This document shows, in pieces, positions 37,801-49,800 of a stretch of DNA of 64,000 nt. Made by a program: the position numbers and the translations under genes. Origin of the DNA: Ancylostoma caninum (lineage: Eukaryota > Nematoda > Chromadorea > Rhabditida > Ancylostomatidae); the NCBI GenBank assembly GCA_037903475.1, contig JBAJFG010000621.1, positions 1,612,001-1,676,000 of the forward strand. Reading direction: 5' to 3'. The notes beneath the pieces were generated by a model that saw nothing but the letters and a program-made list of their open reading frames with translations, made no database searches and was not told the DNA's origin. Positions within the stretch are counted from its first letter, which is position 1. Every line of letters starts with the position of its first letter.

Positions 37801-40800
37801 CGCTTATCACACTGTTGGGCCAGCGCAGACCCATCCTCAATTTGCGGATCTGTATTCTGGCATTCTTCCCACTACTGGGCCAGCGCAAACGCGATCCATC
37901 GGTGGGACTCGTATCCTGGCGCTTTCCCAACTAATCGGTCCCTTGCGGACCCAGTCTCCATGAATGGACCCGTATCCTGGTGTTTCAACCAGTACTGGGC
38001 CACGGCGGACCCTTTCCCATCGATGGACCTATACCCTGCCGTTTTTCCAGTATTGGGCCACGGCGGACTCTTTCTCGATCGGTGAACAACTATCATGATG
38101 TTTTTCTGGACTACGAGGCCCCGGCTCATCTGTCCGTCATCACTGCAGCTGCACTCCTTGCAAATCTCGAAAGTGATGGAACAGAGTTAGGAAATACTTG
38201 GAAAGTTTGATCAAGTGCCCAAGTTGCACAACTGGTTTCAGAAAATGTCACAACACCTTATGATGACGCGTTCCTCATCCTGTGTATTTGGTTGTACTTC
38301 TGAAAAAACAGAGGGATCCTCAAGGTGCATGATCCCCAAGGGACCTCAAAGAGAGGTGAGCAAGGTCTATCCTAGGTGAGAGCACCGAGTGAATCCTTCG
38401 ATACATCCCCCATGGAATGCACACTTCTTTCGCAGTGGTTATCGTCCACTGTTCCAAAGATGAGTGAAGCCAACAACAAAGCTCCACAGAGGAGCGACTC
38501 TGCTCCGTACATTGCTGCAACGCATCGTCAAATTGTTGTAAACACTGTCTCGCCTAGAGGGCTCGAGACCGCTAGCCGCTGGTCTCGCCACGAAATCCCG
38601 AATGCACCCGACTTCCACTACGTCTATGCACCTATGACGAAACATCGGCCGAATGCCCCATCAGCTTGGCATCCTCGCGAGGCACAGTCTATAACTGAGT
38701 CTCACGGCGAGCGCATGCGATCACGTGCTAGTCCCCTACGTCTGCGCTCTAGAAAATTTTGTTGCACTACCATGATTTATATAAGAGGATTGAGACATAA
38801 GTTTGCTCAAGACCCCGTAGGGGTTGGGAATTTCCAGAGAGCAACTCCAATGATGAGAAACAAGTATTTCCCCATTTACTTTCGCGCCGACGCGTGCGAC
38901 TTCACCTCACGTCTCAGGATCTGATTCCTAGCAAATGAAAATATTTCTAGATATTTTCTTATGTCATAATCGTTGGAAGTTGATGTTCATAGATCATGCG
39001 ACAGTGCTCCAAATTGCCTTGAAAATCCTCCTCTGACTGCCCTTTTCCTTGTTACCGCATTTTTGACCCACCCTGTAATACTTAATTGCCTATTTGTACG
39101 AATCCTTCTCACCTTCTTGTCACTCATTTCCGCTTTCATGTGCTCGGCAATGTAAGCGATAGCCTCCACGGTCGTCTTCATCTCCCTGCTTATTCGAGCT
39201 GCATCTGTCTCGGTATTTTCGTTGATGTCGTCCAAACAACACTCCTCCTGAACGTTTTGCTGAAATTGCTCGCATCCCTCAAGATGATGGATTACCACAA
39301 TTCCACAGGCGGGGCGCATCGAGCTACTAATAGAATGAATGCGAATAATTTCTAGGTGACTCACTTCATCTGTCCGCTTCCTTTTGAACGAAAGCTTCTT
39401 TGACAAGGTCCTTCGCCACTTCGAACAGTTTTGGTGGTGATTCTGCCAAGATTGTTGCTTATAAAACGCGCTCAGTGAAAACATCCAAACATGGATACCT
39501 GGGTGTCTAAGGAGTCCCGCCTTCGTTTGGAGGTCCTTGCCACATGTAAAAACGGTACCATCGTGGCAGTCATAGATGGCATCACAAGACCTGAAATCTT
39601 GGACTATGATGCAATTCAACTCTTCCTTTCTGCCAAAACATATACAGAATCAGACACTCTGTTGCAGTCAGAAAAAAAGAATGTTGCAGTCAGAAAAAAA
39701 AAGAATAGGAAAAAACAGTGAAAATGTGAGTGCTCCAATCCAGAGTCAGAAGTGCTTTCTACTTAGTGCAGAATTAAATCAAACCATAACAATCACTGAA
39801 TCTTGCCTTCTTTGCCGTTGTGGTAATCCTTCTCCGATTCTGAGGTGACAAACAGAATATGTATGCCGAAATGAATGGCGAACTCAATTAGAAAATCCAA
39901 ACAAAAGGAATGTCAAAAAAATTATCAACTTCACATGAGTATCTCATGGCTACGTATTTTGTTGGGTGCTCCAAATAATTTCCAAATTTGCAGGTCTTTC
40001 TTTCCCCAATCTCCCACCTTTGTGTGTTCAATATTTGAAGCAAACACATATGGTATATGATCACCTTCCAAGGATGTGGATAGAAATACATTGGCGAAAC
40101 CCCGCCTCACAAACGCCTCGATGAGCACCGTAGGGCCCTTCACAAACCTAGTTCTTACCTGGGAGCAGTTTCTCCAGGGCTGGTAGTAAACCCCCCGATC
40201 TCGTGAACTCCTAGCTGCCAACATGTCGTGACAGTGTCGCTCACATTTGTCGGGAGATGTTCATGAACTCCCCATGATAAAGAGGGTGCTCTCGCTGATG
40301 TCGCGACATAGTTGGCAACTAAGTTCAATGACTATTTCGCGACAGTGGTTGGTAGCCATGTTCGTGACCTCTTGGTCATGAGGCGCAGACAACAAAAGTT
40401 GAGGAAATAGTGTGGAAGTCAACGAGGCGTGATGTCACGAACTCGAACGGAGTTCATGAACGTCCGGTTCGTTGACAAGAGAACGGTCAGGTATCGGCAT
40501 AGGTCATTCTCAGATCGAGATCGAAACGAAGCTCCTTTGAAACAGCGCAGATGTATGAAGCTCTTAAACCTTTGTCCATATGCCTTGCTTCGTCCAATCG
40601 TAAGTGTAATACACAGTTTGATAAGAAGACACAAGAGGAGGAAATTTTCAGATATTTTACACTCATTTTAGAGATTTTAGAGAACCATCGAGTACCTCGT
40701 ACATAGTGCTCTTAGCCAGCTTTTCTCATTGTAAAGGGATCTGTGAAATAGTTGTTAAATGATCCGGACAAAGAATCAGCGAATCAAAAGAGGTAACTCT

Positions 40801-43800
40801 TTCACAGGTTTCGGCGAATAGGATAAGGGGAGCGGTTACGTTGCGAAAAGGTGTGAGATATCACAAAAAAAACATGGACCATGCAGATCGAAAGCTTCAC
40901 ATTCAGCTGACGTATGGGGCCTGATCATTCCTGCTTGATTTACTTTTTGGCAGGGACTTCGAACTAGGATTTCAAAGTACTGGGGAAGGATTAAAAGAAC
41001 TCCTGCGAAGTATGCAGTTCTTAGGAGTTACTCAAAATTTGAAGTGGAGAAGTGTATGTGATTGTTTCATTTGATTAGGAGGTATGTAGTCACTTACTCC
41101 ACAAACAAAGTTCTCAAAGACAGGATACACGTCTTGCTGTGGTTTTGCAAAAGGGTAGGAATGTTTAGGAAGCGAACCTCCCTATCACAACAGTGTCGGG
41201 ATCTTGCGGCAAACGCACTAACCACTAGGCCATGTGCGCACGTTCTTTGTTGAGTGATGTTCGGTAGAGATACATTGATTAGCGAAACACGCATCGATGT
41301 CGCGAAATTCTCGCGACGTGTTCGCAGATGTCGCGAACCTGGTGCCAACGTGTTCGCATCTTGGATGTCGCGACATGGGGGGTTTACTACCGGCCCAGGC
41401 AACGCATACTTGTGTCCATGCCCAAGAGCGCCCACCAAACTTTAAGGTCACGGTTCTCCACCGCTTTCTCGAAAACCCATTGGAACGGGAAATGATGGAA
41501 GCGGTGGAGATAAGAAAAAGATCACCTCAGATTAACAGCAAAGTTGGACAGCTTGAAACATTGAGACTGATTCCTTAATTATTCAACAACCACCATTCTC
41601 AGTTGCTTTTGAGTGGGGCGGTCTTGTTCTACATCTGTTGTTCCTCTCCTCGCATTGTAATGTATTGTACGCTCTAGGCTTAAAAATGGCGTTACAACGC
41701 CGAAAGCTCACCTAATAAAGCAGTTGAAACTTGAAGTCTCAATGGCCGCGTGAAAAATCTTAGAAATATTATAAGGCTCCACGACGGACAATTTTGCAAA
41801 TACATATAGATATATTACCAGTGGGCTTTAATTTGAGAAATCAAAAATTCTTATTTTTGAATTTTTTTTCAAGACCGTTCAAAAGTCAGCCCAACTTCGC
41901 ATTTTCCACTTGAATAAAGCGCTGATGAGAGCCATCACCAGAAGATCTGCCCAAGACCTCGAAGTTGAAGGAGCAAGTATGGTGGAAAAATTGTACCAGC
42001 AGGTGTAACTAAAATTATTCTCCAATGTGGACAGTGCTTCAAGACACTCGGATCCTCCCAGTTGTCGTAATTATTCCGTGAAAATGCCTTCGCAGAACGC
42101 TTTTGCTAATTTTTTGTAGCTCCAAAAAGCTTAATTTCGTTACTGAAAGAGTCCCAAATTAGCGCAAAGCTTCGGTTTGGATTTTCTCGCAGGAATGTCA
42201 CGATTATTTGTGTTCGTTGAACTTTTGTGATCTGCTAAGAATGTGTTCCACTGTTTTCGACGACTGCTGGCTTTCAAGCCAACTCTCAAAATTCGACATC
42301 GATGTTGCAAAATCTAGTGCATTGCAGTTTATATTTCGCAGAGTTACATCATTATGAGAACATATGTACAATTAATAAGTATTCAATATACGTCATTCTA
42401 CTGAACCATTAGAAACGATACTTCACTTGTGAATAGTAAGCACACGGCTCCACTGTTTTAACATCCTATGCATCGAAGAGAATCACATAATTAGATAGGT
42501 GTGCAAGAGAATCACAAGTATAAAAAGAAGAAAACAGAATGGCGGAAGTTCGAAATTTCACAGAGCCGCATCTATGGAGTAGCGCATAAATGCTATCACG
42601 CAATAAAAAAACCGTTTGGATGAAAAACACTCTTCAATGACGTCTCGAAAACCAATTTAGTATCAGTTTTAGCAACAAGAAAAAACGTTACGTTCGTTTT
42701 ACACTGGACGTCGATGGTGGTGCGTTTTTCGCGGACACGCGGAGCACGCGGCGCGGTCGAGTTGCTCGCACTGGAGTGGTAAATGTGGTAGTCGCGGTGG
42801 TATACTAGGGTTTTCTTGATAATCATATTTGGTGTGACTTATCAAGAAAACTGCTAACTTTTATGAAACTCCTATAGTTTGCCGTCGTGGTGAGGATTTC
42901 AACGTGAGCGGAGCGCTCGCGCCGCGCGTTTCCCGAGCGGAAAACGCACAGCCTGTAAATCGTTGTGAACGTGAACGAGCTGTAGCGATAGGCAACCACG
43001 AGTGGGTGCTATCGCGGAGTAGTTTCAAACTGTTTTAATTCTCAGCTATGTACTTTGCGCTTTCTCCGCGACACCTCCTCAATGCTTCACACATGTTTAC
43101 TTGTGCTGGGACTCGAATTCCTTGGCAGTTTCCCCTAGTTCTTTATTTATTAGTCTTCCGCAGTATTTATTCTTTCATAACCTTACACGCGAAACGCATA
43201 AGGAGGAAACCCGTGGAGATGGATTCCTGAGCTGAGTTTCCAAGCTTATAAATTCAAAAAAAAACCCGTTTTTCTGTGTATCATTTTATCTTTCGCAACC
43301 AAGATATGTTTTCATATGCACTCACTCGCATCGAAGATCTCGGACGCACAATACTCCTCCACAAAGTACCCATTGAATATCGGGATCCTCTCGGGTCTCT
43401 TCATCATAAGCACTCGTGGGAGAAATTCGAGAAATATTCGTCTCACATAGTTAGGCATTTCATGAGAAATGGCACTTCGAAAGTAAACATTCACTATTAC
43501 GACAGTTACCTAAACAAGAAATGAATTCTTTCTTTACTAAATTATCTGTTCTGATTTCTCGAGGACTTTTAACATACTACAACTGTTGTTATGTTGAGAA
43601 CAAATGCCATTAGAAGGTATTTCCCCATAAGTGGTATATTGGACGTTGGAGGTAGAATCTGGAATAATTAACATTTTGTAAGACCTGTGGGTGAAACCTC
43701 CGCAAATGAGAAGATTGTTCGCCTACCTTTGATACCAGTAACAGGAACACAACAAGAGCGAGCAGTAGGTTTATAGTAAGCGAGATTTTCTCCGCAGAAT

Positions 43801-46800
43801 CGGCCGGTAAGTAAAATGCCATCATCGATAGAAAAGCCATGAGCACGGTAGGAATTATAAGAATGACGGTATAAAATAGTGTTTTTCTGAATAAAATATT
43901 TTCCTTCACCACATAGGGGGACCCTTATTTGGAAAATATTCATAAATTTGGTACAAAGTCATACCTCCGAATAACGACGTGAAATACGATTTTGCTTTCT
44001 TTGGTCTCCTTCTTGTTTATGAGATATCCGGGCACGTCTGAAAATTCCATCTTACCCAAAATGTCAACATGGAAATGCGGCGTGGCTGACAAACGGTCCC
44101 CAGGGTATAAGTCGTTAGACATGGGGCAAAGAGCACGACTCCACACAAATTGGGCAAAATTTTGGGCATCACTCGATTCAATCAACAAAACATTAGCATA
44201 ACCGCCTCGTCTTTAAACATTGGCTACGTAGCCTAACTGAAGTGCATTGTAAGAGTGTCTCCCGTTAAGGGTCCGGATGCAAGATCGAGTTTACCTGTAT
44301 TAGACGTGTAACGCTACCCAAAGTTACCCTCTACCTGTCACCCATCATCATATTTACCCATATAGATGCTATCTTTTTCCGTCATAATCATACCCACTGG
44401 TGAAAGATTATGTACCTATCCTTCCATTCATCCATCCGAAGCAAGACTTCCAAAAAGTGTGTTGCATGGCATCGCTTCGAATTATACCACAACAGCTACT
44501 TTTCCTCCTCATTATTTTGAAACTCGTGGGGAGATTGAGCAGAGCAACGATGGCACTTTTTAGGTTGAGGAATAGATGAATCACTGATTTATTCCTCGTA
44601 AGGCAAACTTTTTCAAAGCAGGTTTAACTCATCGGTATCCACTTAATATAGAATTTGCTTGACTAAAAGCATGGAAAAGATCCCTGATACATATGTGTAA
44701 TGGATCCCTACGTCATAAGACATGCATGCTAAAAAAAAACATCGCTAACCTATCACATCCCATATGCCACTATAGGAATAGTCTGTTAATTGAACAGCTT
44801 GAATATTGTTGTACCAATTGAGTACGACCTGAAGCAGAACATCCTTTGCCATGAGGATAATTCACACTATTGCACATGCGTGCGTTCGACGCGCGTGCGT
44901 CTGTGTGATGAAAGAAAGGCCGTGTCGCAACCCTGCCACAGAAAAGACGCAGGTCAGACATACGCGCTTGGATCTTTGTGTTGGCAGCTTTGAATTTTCG
45001 TTCAGGATGTACATGCCACGTTGAGTGATTTTCATGGAAAATCCCCACAGATGAACGCGTGCGTCTGACGCGCGATTGAAGCACACACGTGGCATAGATC
45101 ACTCAGTAGCTAGCCATCCTTGGAACGGCTCACCTCATCTGAGTTATAAGTCCACGAACCGAAGACCAGTGTACAACTTTGCTCATCAAATGGAAACCTG
45201 AAAAAGCTATTCGGGTAAGTGCACGTAGATCGATTCTACAATTCTAGTAATTTGGATGAATTTCTAGCCCTTGCACTGTGTATGATAAATTATTCAAATC
45301 CGGAATCCAAAAAAATCCAAGTTCAAGGCGTTCTCACAAATTTAAGTGAAGTCCTGCCATTTTTTGCGAGCATCCATTTTTTTCGACTAATGAAACTTCT
45401 TGTTTTAATCGCAGGGATTTAAATCAATTTCTTCGCAGCGCAGTGGCTCACCAGCTTCACGACAAAATTGCCATTTCCTTCCTACTTTGCCCTATTTGCT
45501 CCACTAATAGTTCGCTCCATCGTCTCAGTGTTATTGCAGGGCCGTTAGTTAGTGAATTAATTAACTGACCACTCGACGTCTATGCGACAGCTGCTTTTGA
45601 ACATTGCTGGCGGCACCCAAGTGACATCTCCAGTCGAGTCGACGAAGACGTTCGACCGAAACGACACCTCATAGTTGCCATCTGCGCTGAAAACTTGCTA
45701 ATTGAGCTTCTTAGATGAATGAAACGTTTTTCCCGAGCAAAAACGATAACAAAGGAAATTACTGGACCATTAGTAACCATATTCCATAGACCCCCTTTAA
45801 GGCGTGTTTCGTAAAAAGCACCTTCAATGAGCGCTGAACGGAAACTATGCTTTGTGTGGTAGCCAACGATTAAGTTATTACGGACATGTGGAGCAGACGA
45901 TGACGCTATTCTTCCTCTGACTGAATGCATAAACGAGTTATACGATTAGAGAGCAGGTCTTTGTGTGAGTAATAACTGCTTTCACCCGGCCAAAGCAGAA
46001 AGAGGCCTGAATTGGTAAAAAACTGAGTAGCCGGGATCCCGTTTGGTCCTATTTATCTTGACCAATTGGTCTGGCTGGTAAAATAAAAATGGATAGTTAC
46101 CGGGAATATGCAATAATAAATCCAACACTTCTTCAGAAAATTAGTGTTCACTTTTGGGATGACAAAGAAAGTTAAGGAAAGCTTCCTGCTTATTTGACGG
46201 ACTAGATGCATGTTTAGCTATCTTTCCTTCCTTTTTCTTTTCTTTTCCTTCTTTCTTTCGATTTTTCTTTCTTATTCAGCTCTGTTCCTCTGTTCAACCG
46301 CTGAAGTCTCCACTGTTCAACGAAAAAAATTCGAAGGAGAAACGAAAAACTTATTTCATTTTGAATGGGCTCAGAAGATAAAAAATAGTAGTTTTCCTCA
46401 GTGCTGGACGCAGAAATTGCTACCCAAGGATGAGGGGAGCGTGGGGAAAAGTGACTCCGTCTCTCCTTGGACACGAATGGAATGCTAAGATTATCAAAGA
46501 TATTAATCTTAATATTGAACAATTAGCAAGGCGTATCGATAAAAAATAAGCTCATGTAATATTTTTATCTATTTTGAGGAGTAATTTCACAAATTCGGTG
46601 ACTCATTCCCGGGGGAGGACCCCCCCCCGCCCCACACCCTCATCCCCACCTGCGTGCGCCACTCGCTTCCGTCGTTTTTCCACATTTTACCAAGGACTAT
46701 GCTCATAGGCAGTCGTAGAAGTGGGTGGGAGGAAGCGAGGGGGATCAGTAAAATGCGGGAAGGAAGATAAGATGGAGCCTCTAATTAAAAAGGTCCTGGA

Positions 46801-49800
46801 CGGCCTAAACTTGCAAAGAAGTTTGAGAAGAATTGGGCTGGATATTCTTGATATGCGTGACCGCGACAGAGGGAATTTCTTCATTAAGCTATGGAATATT
46901 CTACAATCCGGTGACATCCATCAAAAGCGACCTTCCATGGAACTCCTCTTTTTAAGAACCTCCTCCTACCAAAATCCAATAGGGCGCCGCCATCTTCCGG
47001 CTACTACGAGTCCTCTCGATCAAGCTGGGCTTTCTTCACGACATGCCGCAGCCATCGACAACCATGCTTTATGAGATTTCGCCTGCTGGCTGATTGTTCC
47101 CTACGGAAATTCGTCAATTTGCACATGCGAAACTGGCATGTCTCTTTGAATTGTTGATTCGTGTGCAGAGAGACGAAGTTGGACGGAGAGGAGAGATAGG
47201 TGGAGAGCGCCGAGGTGGCGATTCTGGAGGAATACATTGAATGTGCACTTACTTGTTAAACAACACAATGTCCGGCAGCCAGACTCGATCGGATGGCACG
47301 TGCAGGTTTGAGATGTTACCTAAATGATTCTAGGTAAAGATAATTAGCATGATGTGTAGCTGCACACAACAGTGACTACCGTCAAAACAATTCCAGTAGC
47401 GTCCACGCCTACAGGTGTAAACTGAGGGACTTTGGGACAGTTATTGAGTCTCCTACTCGATAACTCTCATCACAAGCGTTGCAGGAACGGTGTATGGGCC
47501 ATACATGCGACCGAATCGAATATATTCGACGAAATTTTCGAATATTCGAATAATTCGTTCATTCGGCTTTCCAAAGAATGGGCATATTCGAACTATTCAT
47601 TCATTCGGGCTGTTCATAATTAGAGTTATTCGAATAATTCGTTTGTTCGGGTACCTAGAGAAAGGTAGTATTCGAAAAATTCGTACATTGGACTGTCTGA
47701 GAAGTGGCAAATTCGAAATATTCGTTTATTCGGCTTGGGAACATTTGATATTCGAATAATGATGGCGTGATGGCTATAATAGAGAGCAATAGGTACCCAC
47801 TAACAAGGTCATGCCTCAAAGACTCGTTGCGACCCCCAGCAATTCCCGCAGATCGCCTGACGAGACCCTGATATGTCCTGAGGCCGATCTTTGCAGGTGC
47901 GAGTAACAAAGGTTGATAGTGGCTGCCAGGAACGAAAACTTTGAAAGATATAATTGAAATGGTATTGGACCGAATATTCGATTCGAATTATTCTTCGATT
48001 CGGTGATTTCAAAAAGTCGGTTATTCGAATGATTCATTCATTCGGATAGCCGAAAAATTCCTGCGTTCGAATAATTCGTTCATTCGCACATTTTGAAAGC
48101 TCCTTATTCGAATCATTCAAATGTTCGAATATTGCAAAAAGCCCCATATTCGAACTATTCGGAATTCGAATATTTCAAATTTTCTATTTTTCGAATCATT
48201 CGAAAATTCGAATATTTCAAAAATCGTCGAATATACCAATGTATGGTATGAGCATCTCCCCCTGCTTGCTGAAATGTTCCCCTGTAGTTGCCAGTTTTCT
48301 TCAATTGCTGAGAGGTATGTAGGTTCCAGCAGCAGTTGAGGGAATGATGACAACAACTATGGGGAGAAGATGGGCTTAGGCTTTAATTTGAAGTATTACG
48401 CTGTTCGGTCCTCGTTCTTGTTCCCTCCTGCATTGCTACTCCTCTTCCAGATCAACATTATTTAAAGTAAAAAAAATTGTAAGAAAGTTAAATTGAATGG
48501 AATTCCAAGTCAGAATAGCAGCGTCAACCTTGCTTTAGTACCAGCTATTTTGATAACTAGCTCGGAGTTCGTACAAGGAAAGCGCACAAAACACAACTGG
48601 CAAGTGAAAGTATAGATTCACAGCATAAAGTTGTAATTATTCCGGCATTATTCCTGGCATGGGTATGATTCCTAAAGCTGACAGCAACATGAAACCCCTC
48701 GGTATTAGTGATCCAATGACGCACCTCCTTTGGCCTGGAGAGCCGCATCAACCACGCGGGGCGGCTGAGCGCCGTGGATGTTGGCTGCCCCCTCGCCCGC
48801 GCAGCGTAGGTAGTGCGGCGCTCCAGGCCTAGGGAGGTGCAATCGTGACGCTGACGCTCCCTGTATGTACTCGCTCATGTCATTGCCGTTCAAATGACTT
48901 CCTATTCTAGTAAGTGTGATTATGTATTCCCGCATTTGGTTGGCCCAAGAACATATGACTGCCTACATTTGTGGAGCTGAAAATAGCGCTATAATGAGAT
49001 GTGTTTAGTGAATGATAAAAATGAGGTACCTTTTCGCGCAAGCAAATCTCACTATAGTACAAGAGATTGGTTGGGAAGTGGAAATATCGTTGAAACAATG
49101 CAACTTTTAGCACTTTCACCTTTCCTTCTTTTGTGAAAGGAAAGTGTTGCTGAAAGCTATGGAAATTCTATGGCAGCACACGATCAATTCCCTGTTTGAA
49201 CTTCAAAAATGAGGTTTGACTGCTACATTTTGGCAAATGTAATCCAAAACTATAGGTAGCAAGCCCGGATCTTAAGGGGACGTACGTATACACCGAATTC
49301 TGAAATGCATACGAGCATTTTCACTTTTCCAATTAAGCACGATTATGCACACAAGACTATGTATGTACCTCTCGTTTGGGTTGGCCACATATGTAGATGG
49401 TTGTGAATAGCTATGTATAAAAGGCTGCTAATTGTTTTTCTCAATGTTATTGTCCTTTCTATTAATTTGTCATTATTCATTTATTTTGAAAACATTTGGA
49501 ATTATCAGTGTTTGTAACCGAGCTAATGTAAACAGAGGTAGGGAGAAAGATTATCGCCGAAACTGCTACCAGTGGAACCTCTCGTTTGGGTTGGCCACAT
49601 ATGTAGATGGTTGTGAATAGCTATGTATAAAAGGCTGCTAATTGTTTTTCTCAATGTTATTGTCTTTTCTATTAATTTGTCATTATTCATTTATTTTGAA
49701 AACATTTGGAATTATCAGTGTTTGTAGCCGAGCTAATGTAAACAGAGGTAGGGAGAAAGATTATCGCCGAAACTGCTACCAGTGGAACCTCTCGTTTGGG

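Noticed and set aside
38987..39619. Single 210-codon minus frame as one receptor exon
   Set aside because: The known loop and helix order fits better with an intron from GTGAGT at 39,364 to TTTCAG at 39,260, and the region below 39,113 is past a good donor site.
41148..41245. Functional tRNA gene on the minus strand
   Set aside because: A- and B-box are good but acceptor and anticodon stems do not pair, so it is called a SINE head.
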